Notes: generated from the sequence alone by a model not told the origin. Numbered from the stretch's first letter, positions 17,508 through 25,733 are shown. The stretch is 64,000 nt of DNA from Thalassorhabdus alkalitolerans (GCF_042656585.1 NZ_JBHSPG010000023.1); one strand, 5' to 3'. A program made the numbers and translations.

Positions 17508-19400
17508 GTGAAACATACATACACCATTGGAATGGCAGGTCATATTGACCATGGCAAAACAACACTTACAAAAGCATTAACAGATATAGATACTGACAGA
17601 CTGCAGGAAGAAAAGGAAAGAAATATTTCGATTGAACCAGGTTTTGCTCCCCTTTCCATACATGAAGAGATGGATATTTCAATCATTGACGTTCCGGGAC
17701 ACGAACGATTTATCCGCCAGATGATTGCCGGGGTGGCGGGAATTGACGGAGTAATCCTAGTAGTTGCGGCAGACGAAGGGGTGATGCCCCAAACGAGGGA
17801 ACACTTAGAAATCCTCTCGTTTCTTGGAATTACCCATTCATTAATTGCTGTTACCAAAGTAGACCGTGTAGAAGAAGAGCTATTGGAGCTTGTGGAGGAA
17901 GATATCAGGGAAGAAGTTCAAGGTACGCCTTTTGAGCATGCTGACCTGGTGTTTGTTGATAGTTTGTCTGGAAAAGGTTTGGATCATCTCAAGAGCAGTA
18001 TTCAGGAAATGATGAAAGGAGTCCCTGGTCGAGACCCAAAGGGGGCCTTTCGCCTGCCAATTGACCAGGTATTTACCGTTCATGGCCAGGGAACGGTCGT
18101 AAGAGGGACCGTATACGAAGGAAGGATTGCTGAAGGAGAAACGGTAAAGCTTCTGCCAGCCCAAAAAACGGTGAGAGCAAGACAGCTTCAAGTACATAAG
18201 CAGCCTGTCAGGGAAGGAATAGCGGGTCAAAGACTTGCTATTAACCTTGGAGGGATTGACAAGGAAGAAGTGGAAAGAGGAGATGTCCTTGTATCAGCAG
18301 ACCATTATGTGTCTGCTGATACGATTGATGTGGAACTTACCACAGTGGATGGGATCAAATTCCCTCTAAAACAACGGGGCTATATTAAGCTTCACTTAGG
18401 GACGGCGGAAGTTTACGGGAAAATTGTGTTCTTTGACCGGAATGTTCTTGAAGCAGGGAAAAAGCGGGTTCTTTGTCAGGTAAGGCTTGATGAACCTGTG
18501 GTCACAAAGAGAGGAGATCGTTTTATCTTGCGAAGACCTACTCCTGTTGAAACAATAGGCGGGGGAATGGTGATTAATACGGATACCCAAAAGTATAAGT
18601 TTGGGCAAGAGACGATAGACAAGCTTGAAAAGGATCTCGAAGGGACGCCTGAAGACCGGATTAAAGATGTCCTCCTTGAGTATAAATGGCTGAGAAAGGA
18701 TGAAATAGTGAAACATTCAGGCCTTACAGCCGATGAGGCAGAAGAAACGCTTTCTCTCATGCTTGGTGGAGGAACAGTCATAGAAGTGAAGGATCAGATG
18801 TTTACGTTACCGGATTTGTTTGACAACTTTATAAATCGCTTAAGGGAGAGCTTAGAAACATTTCATGCTTCCTATCCATTAAGAGCCGGTAAAAATAAAA
18901 GTGAAATTCTTCAGGAGAATAAAGGAACTTATCCAAAAGGTTTGTTAGAGCATTTCCTTGATAGCGGGATTCAAAAAGAATTAATTAAAAGGAATAACCA
19001 ATATATCTCTCTACAGAATTTCACCCCTCATTTCCCAAAAGGCTGGGAGTCTCGAATGGAAAATGTGGTCACCGCTCTGCAACGGGAAGGATTACTTGTT
19101 TCGCCTTTTGAAGAGACAGCCAGGGAACAATCTTTGCCAGACGATTTAATGAAAGAACTTCGCCAGTACCTTTTAGAAAATGGAAAAGCAGTTCCTATGG
19201 ATGACAAGCATATTTGGGACCAAGAGGCTGTGTCAGAAGCTAAAAGGAAGTTACGTGACGGAACAAATGAGGTATTTACTTTGCAAGAGGCAAAAGAAGT
19301 TCTTGGCGTGACCAGGAAGTATTTAGTTCCTTTTTTAGAGTGGCTTGATAATGAAAAATGGACAGCAAGAAAGGATAAGGAACGGACATGGCTAAAATGA
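17508..19400 (+). CDS. selB: Selenocysteine-specific elongation factor SelB
   Basis: SelB carries Sec-tRNA-Sec to ribosomes stalled at UGA codons next to a SECIS hairpin. The 630-residue protein has G1 GHIDHGKT, switch motif DVPGHERF, G4 TKVD, then beta-barrel domains II and III (FRLPIDQVFTVHGQGTVVRGTV is the SelB/EF-Tu-like domain II entry). The C-terminal part holds winged helices that bind the SECIS; the end, VLGVTRKYLVPFLEWLD, is the usual last winged helix. GTG 17508 follows GAGGTGGGG and gives VKHTYTIGMAGHIDHGK; ATG 17466 lacks a binding site. The gene overlaps the next one by 13 bases, indicating translational coupling. Confidence 0.96.
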   Translation: MKHTYTIGMAGHIDHGKTTLTKALTDIDTDRLQEEKERNISIEPGFAPLSIHEEMDISIIDVPGHERFIRQMIAGVAGIDGVILVVAADEGVMPQTREHLEILSFLGITHSLIAVTKVDRVEEELLELVEEDIREEVQGTPFEHADLVFVDSLSGKGLDHLKSSIQEMMKGVPGRDPKGAFRLPIDQVFTVHGQGTVVRGTVYEGRIAEGETVKLLPAQKTVRARQLQVHKQPVREGIAGQRLAINLGGIDKEEVERGDVLVSADHYVSADTIDVELTTVDGIKFPLKQRGYIKLHLGTAEVYGKIVFFDRNVLEAGKKRVLCQVRLDEPVVTKRGDRFILRRPTPVETIGGGMVINTDTQKYKFGQETIDKLEKDLEGTPEDRIKDVLLEYKWLRKDEIVKHSGLTADEAEETLSLMLGGGTVIEVKDQMFTLPDLFDNFINRLRESLETFHASYPLRAGKNKSEILQENKGTYPKGLLEHFLDSGIQKELIKRNNQYISLQNFTPHFPKGWESRMENVVTALQREGLLVSPFEETAREQSLPDDLMKELRQYLLENGKAVPMDDKHIWDQEAVSEAKRKLRDGTNEVFTLQEAKEVLGVTRKYLVPFLEWLDNEKWTARKDKERTWLK

Positions 19401-20449
19401 AGGCAACTAAGGATAAGAAAGAATTAAAGGTTGTCTTTCTTACTCCTTACCTTTATTCAATCAGAGGAAATGCCACGACAGCAAAACGCTTGACCCAGGC
19501 TCTTTCCCGGGAAGGAGTAAGCGTAAAAGTGGCTTCTTATGAAGAGGAAAGTAATGAAAAAATCAAGGCATTAATAGCAGAAAGTGACATCGTGCATGCT
19601 CTTCATGTGAGAAGGTTTGTAGAATGGCTCAGTGAAACAGCCATCAAGATTACCCAGCCCCTTTTATTAACCTCGGGAGGGACTGATGTGAATGTGGACT
19701 TCAACGATCCTGATAAACTGAAAGAAATGAAAGACATTATAAATCAAAGCAGCGGAATTACTGTGTTTACTCAGGACGGAAAAGAGAAAGTTCTTCGATC
19801 CTTTCCTGAAAGCAAAGGGAAAGTGCATATCATTCCTCAAGGGATACAACTGGAAGATAACAAGGAGATGGATATGCAGCTTCCTGCTGGCTGTCCAAAG
19901 ATACTCCTTCCTGCAGGACTCCGTCCGGTAAAGGATGTATTGTTTCTGGGAGAGGCGCTTGTTTCTTTACGAAAGGTATTTCCTGATTTGCAATTTGCCA
20001 TCATTGGTGCAAACCTAGATGAAAAAACCTTTCGAGAAGTAAAGAAATGGGATCTCCGATATAAATGGTTTCATTACTGGGAACCAGTACCCTTGGATAG
20101 GATGTCTACCCTTTATGAGTGGGCGGATATCGTTGTTAATACATCGAGTTCAGAAGGGCAGCCGATGGCTGTCTTAGAGGCTATGGCGTGGGGAACGCCG
20201 GTGCTTGCACGAAATATTCCAGGAAACAAAAGCGTCATTTTTCATGGCTCTAATGGTTATTTATTTAATAATCCCGAAGAGTTTATGGAGCAATGTAAAA
20301 CCTTGATGGCTTCTACTGAGCTGCAAAATAAATTCATTTCTGGTGGAAAGAAAACGATATCAAAGCATCATGACCCGTCTGAAGAGGCAAAAGCTTACCT
20401 TTATTTGTACAAAGAAAGCATAAGCAAGAAAGAAGAAAACAAGGGCTGA
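19388..20449 (+). CDS. GT4-family glycosyltransferase, SenB/GLT1D1-like, coupled to selB
   Basis: A 353-residue GT-B glycosyltransferase with no membrane segment. From memory its layout matches GLT1D1-type and SenB (selenosugar synthase) proteins. TPYLYSIRGNATTAKR is at residues 19-34, then HALHVRRF (70-77) and GGTDVNVDF (97-105). LRPVKD lies at 178-183, and the donor-binding SSSEGQPMAVLEAMAWGTPVLARNIPGN contains the E256-x7-E264 pair. SenB joins selenophosphate to a UDP-sugar; GLT1D1 has no settled function. The start overlaps selB by 13 bases, so it is co-expressed with the Sec machinery. No SenA homologue is in the window, so selenoneine synthesis is not implied. Assignment to glycosyltransferases is firm; the selenosugar role is inference. 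Confidence 0.85.
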   Translation: MAKMKATKDKKELKVVFLTPYLYSIRGNATTAKRLTQALSREGVSVKVASYEEESNEKIKALIAESDIVHALHVRRFVEWLSETAIKITQPLLLTSGGTDVNVDFNDPDKLKEMKDIINQSSGITVFTQDGKEKVLRSFPESKGKVHIIPQGIQLEDNKEMDMQLPAGCPKILLPAGLRPVKDVLFLGEALVSLRKVFPDLQFAIIGANLDEKTFREVKKWDLRYKWFHYWEPVPLDRMSTLYEWADIVVNTSSSEGQPMAVLEAMAWGTPVLARNIPGNKSVIFHGSNGYLFNNPEEFMEQCKTLMASTELQNKFISGGKKTISKHHDPSEEAKAYLYLYKESISKKEENKG

Positions 20450-20513
20450 ATCTTGGCAGAAGCCGTGCACTGCCTTTTTAAGAGGGAGCAGCCTATCTCA
20501 GTCCTTTGTTTTT

Positions 20514-20558
20514 GAAAAGAAGATCGCTGAGCCTCTTGTGGGCAGCGATCTTCTTTTA
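20514..20558. terminator. Bidirectional terminator
   Basis: A 15-bp stem AAAAGAAGATCGCTG with its complement around a 14-base loop, with A and T tracts, between the convergent glycosyltransferase and LysR genes. Confidence 0.85.
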
Positions 20559-20564
20559 CTGTTT

Positions 20565-21440
20565 TTACATGGGAAGCATTTTTTTCGCCAGCTTTGTAAA
20601 TGCCTCGCTTTCTTGAAGATTTTCACCGTGCTGAAGGTAAGAGGCATAAAAGGTTCTGCTCGAGGGGAGAAATCCGTAGCGCCCAACGTTTCTTTTCTTT
20701 TCATGCTGCAGTGCTAGATCAGAAACGAATCCATATCCAATGCCTGCTTCAACCAGTGAAAGCATGGACTCTGTCGTAGGTGAAATAGCTGCGGTTTCAA
20801 GCTCAGCCATCGACCCGCCCCATTCATTTAATCCCCTTTCTGCCGCGATAAACGTACCTGACCCTTCCTTTCGTTTAATAAAAGGAAGATGCTGCAGTTC
20901 CTCCATTGAAGTTATCTTTTTTTTATCAGAATTAGAAGGTCCAATAATTGCAAGCCTGTCTTCGATTAGAGGGACCACCATAAGTTCAGGATGAGTATGG
21001 AAGGCTCCAGTGAGCGCCATGTCTAAATCTCCTTTCTTCAAGGAAGAAGAGATAGTTTCTGAATCATCAACCTGCAAAGAAAGGCGAATGTCAGGATAGG
21101 CTTTTATAAAAACGCTGCACAACTTTGGCAGAAAATAGGTTCCGGGTGTGGTGCTTGCCCCTATCCGGAACGTTTTTTTCCAGCTTTCGCCCCTTTGGGA
21201 GCACCTTTCCTTTAAATCCTCCCACTCTGTCAGCCATTCACTCGCTTTTTCATACACCCATTTTCCTTCCTCGGTCAATGTGAAATGATCCCGGTCAATT
21301 AAAGAGACACCTAGTTTTTGTTCCAGAGCCTTTAAATGTTTGGTCACAGCAGACTGAGATATATGAAGTGTATCAGCAGCTTTGGAAAAGCTTTCTTGAT
21401 CAGCAAGAACAACAAAGGTTGAAAGCCATTTTTCGTTCAT
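20565..21440 (-). CDS. LysR-family regulator of the selenium locus
   Basis: A 291-residue LysR-type regulator. The N-terminal HTH is FVVLADQESFSKAADTLHISQSAVTKHLKALEQKLGVSLIDR. The effector domain opens with FRIGASTTPGTYFLPKLCSVFIKAYPDIRLSLQVDDSETI, as in CysL/YtlI-like regulators of sulfur genes. I recall a LysR group annotated as selenium metabolism-associated in Sec-encoding Firmicutes, and the position here fits it. ATG 21440 follows GGCGGTGG; codons back to 21491 are not supported. It diverges from the PhnD-type binding protein across a spacer with an ATTCC-N5-GGAAT palindrome, so it likely controls the transporter, perhaps in response to selenium supply. Confidence 0.88.
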   Translation of the reverse strand: MNEKWLSTFVVLADQESFSKAADTLHISQSAVTKHLKALEQKLGVSLIDRDHFTLTEEGKWVYEKASEWLTEWEDLKERCSQRGESWKKTFRIGASTTPGTYFLPKLCSVFIKAYPDIRLSLQVDDSETISSSLKKGDLDMALTGAFHTHPELMVVPLIEDRLAIIGPSNSDKKKITSMEELQHLPFIKRKEGSGTFIAAERGLNEWGGSMAELETAAISPTTESMLSLVEAGIGYGFVSDLALQHEKKRNVGRYGFLPSSRTFYASYLQHGENLQESEAFTKLAKKMLPM

Positions 21441-21514
21441 GTACGTCCACCGCCTTTGGTATGCATATAACTTTACAATTATCTTAAACAATGGTAGCTT
21501 AGTAACGCAATCGT

Positions 21515-21529
21515 ATTCCGTTATGGAAT
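21515..21529. promoter_or_regulatory. LysR-type operator in the LysR/transporter spacer
   Basis: ATTCCGTTATGGAAT is a perfect ATTCC-N5-GGAAT inverted repeat, centred 65 bases before the binding-protein start. This size and symmetry fit a LysR recognition half-site pair. Confidence 0.55.
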
Positions 21530-21586
21530 GGATATTTGTACGTTTTGGAAATGATAAGAAAATTGTGAAAGGATGAAGGTTCTCCT

Positions 21587-22576
21587 ATGAAAAAGTTTAC
21601 TATGCTATGTACAGGTATTATTCTTGCAGGCACCCTCGCAGCCTGTGGAGACGAAGATGGACAGGAGGAAGTGGATGAAGGGACAGAGGTAGAAGAAACA
21701 GAAGAGGAAGCCGGGGAAGAAGCAGAAGAGCCTGAGGAAGACGAATTGGCCGGTGAGGGCGACGATGATGTATTAGAAGTCGCAGTGATCCCTGCTCAGT
21801 CAATCGGTGAAATGCAGACCGGTCTTGATCGTCTGGAAGAAACATTGTCAGAAAGCCTCGACAGAGAAGTAGAGGTAGAGCATTACCCTAACTATAACGC
21901 TGTAGTTGAAGCCATTAATTACAGTCATATTGACCTTGCGTACTTAGGGCCTCTTACTTATCTAATTGCTCATGAAGAAAGCGGAGCTCAGGCTATTTTA
22001 ACTCAGGAAATTGACGGGGCACCGTATTACTATTCGTATATTATTACCCATGAGGAAGCACCGTGGGACGACCTTGATGAGCTCCTTGAAGACAGGGAGG
22101 ATATTGACTTTGCATTCGGCAGCATTTCCTCAACGTCAGGCTCTTTAATCCCTGGACTTGAGCTGAACCAGCGGGGAGTATTTGAAGATGAAAATAATCA
22201 TGAGTTTGCCAGCGTTCGGTACACCGGCTCTCATGACATTACTTCACAAGTGGTTCAAAACCAGGAAGTTGATGCCGGGGCCGTAGATAGTGCTATTTAT
22301 AATGCACTGGTAGAAGAAGGAGCAGTCGACGATGACCAGATTAAAGTTATCTGGGAGTCAGAGCAGCTCTATCAATACCCATGGGTTGTCCCTCACGATA
22401 TGGAAGAGGACGAAATTGAAGCGATTCAAGAGGCGTTTATTGCCATAGAAGACGAAGAAATTTTAAATATCTTTGGCGGCGCTTCAGCGTTTGTGGAAGC
22501 GGATGACAGCCAGTATGAAGACGTCCTTGAGGCGGCAAGAGAGTTTGATATGCTCGATCCTGAGGTTCTGGATTAA
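21587..22576 (+). CDS. PhnD-like ABC transporter substrate-binding lipoprotein
   Basis: A 329-residue periplasmic-binding-type lipoprotein anchored outside the membrane. The signal ends in the lipobox LAAC-G (Cys20), then an acidic linker of about 45 residues rich in Glu. The binding domain begins LEVAVIPAQSIGEMQTGLDRLEETLSESLDREVEVEHYPNYNAVVEAINYSHIDLAYLGPLTYLIAHEE, the PhnD/PtxB/HtxB pattern. SISSTSGSLIPGLEL is the usual oxyanion-contacting serine-rich loop. Family ligands are phosphonates, phosphite or hypophosphite. Here the gene sits between selB and selD under a LysR regulator and without any phn catabolic gene, so a selenium oxyanion or organoselenium ligand is an attractive alternative. 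Confidence 0.88.
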   Translation: MKKFTMLCTGIILAGTLAACGDEDGQEEVDEGTEVEETEEEAGEEAEEPEEDELAGEGDDDVLEVAVIPAQSIGEMQTGLDRLEETLSESLDREVEVEHYPNYNAVVEAINYSHIDLAYLGPLTYLIAHEESGAQAILTQEIDGAPYYYSYIITHEEAPWDDLDELLEDREDIDFAFGSISSTSGSLIPGLELNQRGVFEDENNHEFASVRYTGSHDITSQVVQNQEVDAGAVDSAIYNALVEEGAVDDDQIKVIWESEQLYQYPWVVPHDMEEDEIEAIQEAFIAIEDEEILNIFGGASAFVEADDSQYEDVLEAAREFDMLDPEVLD

Positions 22577-22590
22577 TCACGCTTTGTTTT

Positions 22591-22633
22591 AGCCGGTTAT
22601 CGGTTGACGTATATCAGCCAGACCGGCTTTTTC
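22591..22633 (+). terminator. Hairpin after the binding-protein gene
   Basis: AGCCGGT ... ACCGGCT with T5, separated by 24 bases that can pair further in part. It may partly end transcription so that the binding protein is made in excess over the permease. Confidence 0.6.
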
Positions 22634-22721
22634 ATAATGAACATATACCTTTCGAAAACTGAGGCTTTCCGACTTTGTCTGTCAGTCTGGTTTTGGAAAC
22701 ACTGGGGAAAGGGTTGAAAAC

Positions 22722-23483
22722 ATGATTTGGTTCCACAAAAGATACCTCCTTTATGGAGTTATCTTACTTGCGATCACCTGGTGGAGCATGAGGGAAACGG
22801 GCTTTGAGCTTGAAAGGTTTGCTCAGTTTACAGATGCTTTTACTTTCATACAAAACCGTTTTTTGCCACCGGAATGGTCTCTGCTTCCATTGCTGCTCAG
22901 GGAATCCCTGGTGACATTGGCAGTGGCTTTCCTTGGTACTTTCTTTGCGCTTATTATTGCTCTGCCACTCAGCTTTGCGTCTGCTTCCAACACGAGCAGA
23001 AGCAGAACGGCTTATACGTTCAACCGCTTTTCTTTATCCGGCCTGCGGTCCATCCCTGAGATTGTCTTTGGTCTGATTTTTGTGGTGGTTATCGGTTTAG
23101 GCCCATTTGCAGCTGTTCTTGCTATTTTACTTCATAATATTGGAGTCCTTGGAAAGCTGATATCCGAGTTGATCGAAGCTTCTGATCCTGGTCCCCATGA
23201 AGCAATGAAGTCAGTAGGAGCCCAAAGGCGGATTGCAAGTCTGTTTGCCATCGTCCCGCAAATTTGGCCGAATATTTTATCTCATTATTTTTATCGGTTC
23301 GAAGTCGCTATTAGAACCTCTTTAATCCTTGGATTCATTGGCGGGGGCGGGATTGGCCAGCAGCTCTTTAATCAATTTCAAAGCTTTAATTATACAGCGA
23401 TGGCAGTGAGCATTTTACTTATTATGCTTCTTGTCATAGTGGTAGATATGTTTGGCTCATATGTAAGGAAACGAGTGATCTAA
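22722..23483 (+). CDS. PhnE-like ABC transporter permease
   Basis: A 253-residue membrane permease of the binding-protein-dependent (MetI/PhnE) class with about six helices. The EAA loop that docks to the ATPase is visible as EAMKSVGAQRRIASLFAIVPQIWP, and the C-terminal LGFIGGGGIGQQLFNQFQSFNYTAMAV is characteristic of PhnE proteins. It forms the channel with the neighbouring PhnC-like ATPase, 16 bases downstream, and the PhnD-like lipoprotein upstream. A single permease gene is present, so it probably acts as a homodimer. Confidence 0.9.
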   Translation: MIWFHKRYLLYGVILLAITWWSMRETGFELERFAQFTDAFTFIQNRFLPPEWSLLPLLLRESLVTLAVAFLGTFFALIIALPLSFASASNTSRSRTAYTFNRFSLSGLRSIPEIVFGLIFVVVIGLGPFAAVLAILLHNIGVLGKLISELIEASDPGPHEAMKSVGAQRRIASLFAIVPQIWPNILSHYFYRFEVAIRTSLILGFIGGGGIGQQLFNQFQSFNYTAMAVSILLIMLLVIVVDMFGSYVRKRVI

Positions 23484-23499
23484 GGAAGGGGGGGAAGGT

Positions 23500-24237
23500 T
23501 TGATTACATTAGAAAATGTGACGGTAAAATATCCAGGAGCCGCTGATCCGGCTATTGATAACTTGTCTTTATCATTTCAACAAGGAGAATTTATTGGTGT
23601 GCTTGGTAGAAGCGGGGCTGGAAAATCAACCTTTATCCGGACCATAAACGCTCTCCAGGAGGTAAGTTCAGGAGAAATTATTGTTGATGACTATTCTGTT
23701 CACTCCTTATCAGATGAGGATAAGCGAAGGCTTAGGACAAAAGCCGGCATGATCTTTCAGCATTTCCACCTCATCCCCAGGATGACCGTGCTTCAAAATG
23801 TGCTGACCGGACGGTTTGGCCAAAAGAAATGGTATGAGAATCTACTGGGCTTATACTCGGAGGAGGAAAAGAACGAAGGGAAGAGTGTCATTGAACAAGT
23901 TGGCCTGGAGAAAATGGCAGGAAGAAGAGTTGAGGCTCTCAGCGGCGGACAAAAACAGCGAGTGGGAATTGCCCGTGCCCTCATGCAGCAACCTGATATT
24001 TTTCTCGGAGATGAGCCAGTAGCAAGCCTTGATCCGAGTACAGCTAAGTCGATCTTTGGCATTCTTCGTTCCGTTCATGACGAAAAAAAACTGGTAACGA
24101 TCATCAATATCCATGATGTTGAGATTGCCAAGAAGTTTTCAACGAGAATCATTGGATTAAAAGAAGGAAAGCTTGCTTTTGATGGACGTCCTGAGGAGCT
24201 TGATGAAAAGGCATATAATAGGATTTACGATGAATAA
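23500..24237 (+). CDS. PhnC-like ABC transporter ATP-binding protein
   Basis: A 245-residue ABC ATPase of the phosphonate-importer class. Walker A GRSGAGKST, Q-loop FQHFHLI, signature LSGGQKQR, Walker B IFLGDEPVASLD and switch His INIHD are all intact. The insertion VLTGRFGQKKWYENLLGLYSEEE is typical of PhnC. The start is TTG 23500 behind GGGGGGAAGG. It energises the importer with the adjacent permease. A terminator shared with the convergent selD follows. Confidence 0.93.
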   Translation: MITLENVTVKYPGAADPAIDNLSLSFQQGEFIGVLGRSGAGKSTFIRTINALQEVSSGEIIVDDYSVHSLSDEDKRRLRTKAGMIFQHFHLIPRMTVLQNVLTGRFGQKKWYENLLGLYSEEEKNEGKSVIEQVGLEKMAGRRVEALSGGQKQRVGIARALMQQPDIFLGDEPVASLDPSTAKSIFGILRSVHDEKKLVTIINIHDVEIAKKFSTRIIGLKEGKLAFDGRPEELDEKAYNRIYDE

Positions 24238-24268
24238 CCCCCCTGGATCTTTCCAAGGGGTTTTTTAT
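24236..24268. terminator. Terminator between phnC-like gene and selD
   Basis: AACCCC...GGGGTT stem with extra TGG/CCA pairs and T6 tail; the plus-strand T tract is strong and the minus-strand side also has A/T character. Confidence 0.7.
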
Positions 24269-24271
24269 ACG

Positions 24272-25324
24272 CTATTTTACTTCAATCGGTCGTTCTGTTC
24301 TTTCTGTCACACGGCCGATGATGGCTGCTTCATGAATTCCTTTTGTATGAAGGGCCTCGACATATTGATCAGCTTCTTCTTCAGGCAATGCTACAAGGAG
24401 ACCGCCTGACGTGATGGCATCGCACAATAAAAGCTGCTGAGCTTTACTGAGTCGCTCATCAAAGGAAATGACAGATTCAAGCCAGCTCGCATTGGCCTTT
24501 GATCCACCGGGGATTATTCCCTCCTCGGCAAGCTGCAAGGCTCCTTCAAGCACAGGAATCCGGTCATATTCAAATGAAAAGGTGACATCGCTGGAGCCTG
24601 CCATTTCATATCCATGACCGAGTAATCCAAAGCCTGTTACATCTGTTACAGCACTTGGATGGAAAGAATCCAGAGCTTCAGCTGCCTTATTGTTAAGTGC
24701 AGCCATTGTCCGGGTAACGGCTTCTTCTTGTTCTTTTGTGACAACATCACGTTTGATGCCAGTTGTAAGAACGCCAACCCCGATCGGTTTTGTTAAGACA
24801 AGAACATCGCCGGGTTTAGCTCCCTGGTTTCTAAATATCTTGTCAGGGTGGACAATTCCTGTTGCTGCCAGACCGAATTTGGGCTCACTGTCATCAATAG
24901 AATGGCCGCCTACAATGGTTGCTCCTGATTCTGCTACTTTATCAGAAGCTCCTTTCATAATCCCTGCTAAAACTTCGTCAGGGAGAGACTTGATTGGAAA
25001 ACCCACGATATTTAAGACCGTCTTTGGTTTTCCTCCCATCGCGTAAATATCGCTTAATGCATTTGCAGCAGCGATTTGGCCAAACATATATGGATCATCC
25101 ACAATCGGAGTGAAGTAGTCAACGCTTTGCACAAGAGCAAGGTCATCGGTCAAACGATATACGCCCCCGTCATCAGAGGTGTTCGTACCGACTAACAAAT
25201 TTGGATCAGCTTCTCGTTCTGGTAAGTGACGCAAAACTTGCGCCAGGTCTTCTGGACCAATTTTACATCCTCAGCCAGCTTTTGAGGAAAGACTAGTTAG
25301 CCTGATTTTATCTTCTTTGCTCAT
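24272..25324 (-). CDS. selD: Selenophosphate synthetase SelD, Sec-containing
   Basis: SelD makes selenophosphate from selenide and ATP, the selenium donor for SelA. Read from ATG 25324 (behind AGGAGGTG) the protein has 350 residues and an in-frame TGA at 25271-25273, codon 18, within KAGUGCKIGP; other SelD proteins have Cys or Sec here, followed by the catalytic Lys (K21). A conventional call would start late at 25234 and lose the active site. GGVYRLTDDLALVQSVDYFTPIVDDPYMFGQIAAANALSDIYAMGG and the ATP-binding VGGHSIDDSEPKFGLAATG are present. A SECIS-like hairpin follows the TGA. Confidence 0.95.
25227..25245 (-). promoter_or_regulatory. Candidate SECIS element of selD
   Basis: On the minus strand TGGCGCAA-GTT-TTGCGTCA forms an 8-bp stem (one G-U). 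A G is first in the loop, and the loop starts 34 bases after the UGA. This meets the general bacterial SECIS rule (G among the first loop bases, 16-37 nt from UGA). A closer 4-bp hairpin GGTC-CAGAA-GACC also exists but lacks that loop G. Confidence 0.55.
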
Positions 25325-25449
25325 ATTAGGACACCTCCTGTAAATTCCTTTTTTGCTGCTTACACTAGTATAAGGGTATCATTTGCATAGTGACAAACAA
25401 TATCCTAAAATAAAGTTCAGAAATCAATTATAAAGGAGAAGATTTTTTT

Positions 25450-25686
25450 ATGAAAGTAACCGTGGAATTTTGCATGCAGTGAAACTTTGCTCCAAAAGCC
25501 GTGAGTTTCGCGGACAAACTACTAGATAAATATCGAGGCGCAGTCAGCGCTGTAGAATTAATAACGAGTTCAGGCGGGGCCTTTGAAGTCACTGTTGATG
25601 GCGAAAAGGTATACTCAAAGCTTGAACAGGACAGCTTCCCGGATGAAGATCAGCTGATTGAAGAAATTGCAAAATTTAAAGAATAG
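25450..25686 (+). CDS. SelW-like (Rdx family) selenoprotein with C-x-x-U
   Basis: A 78-residue thioredoxin-like selenoprotein. ATG 25450 follows AAGGAGA. The sequence reads VEFCMQUNFAPKAVSFADKLL, with Cys8 and selenocysteine 11 encoded by TGA at 25480-25482, matching the redox motif C-x-x-U of SelW/SelT/SelH/Rdx12 proteins. The remainder (VELITSSGGAFEVTVDGEKVYSKLEQDSFPDEDQLIEEIAKF) is the usual Rdx C-terminal half. A hairpin suitable as SECIS follows the TGA. The gene is divergent from selD and precedes selA. The role is presumed thiol/selenol redox chemistry; the partner is unknown. Standard gene calling would start at GTG 25501 and miss the active site. Confidence 0.93.
25499..25513 (+). 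promoter_or_regulatory. Candidate SECIS element of the SelW-like gene
   Basis: CCGTG-AGTTT-CGCGG makes a 5-bp stem (one T-G) with G second in the loop, starting 21 bases after the UGA codon. This fits the bacterial SECIS rule. Confidence 0.6.
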
Positions 25687-25694
25687 ATAAACAG

Positions 25695-25733
25695 ACGGGC
25701 CGGTTATTTCTTGGAAAACGGCCCGTGTTTTTA
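25695..25733 (+). terminator. Rho-independent terminator
   Basis: ACGGGCCG and CGGCCCGT enclose a 16-base loop; GTTTTT follows. It ends the SelW-like gene before selA. Confidence 0.8.

Noticed and set aside
19388..20449. Calling the glycosyltransferase part of a selenoneine pathway
   Set aside because: Selenoneine synthesis also needs SenA and SenC; no SenA-type gene is visible in the window.
25501..25686. A separate 61-aa protein starting at GTG 25501
   Set aside because: It is the downstream part of the selenoprotein that starts at ATG 25450; the TGA is read as Sec.
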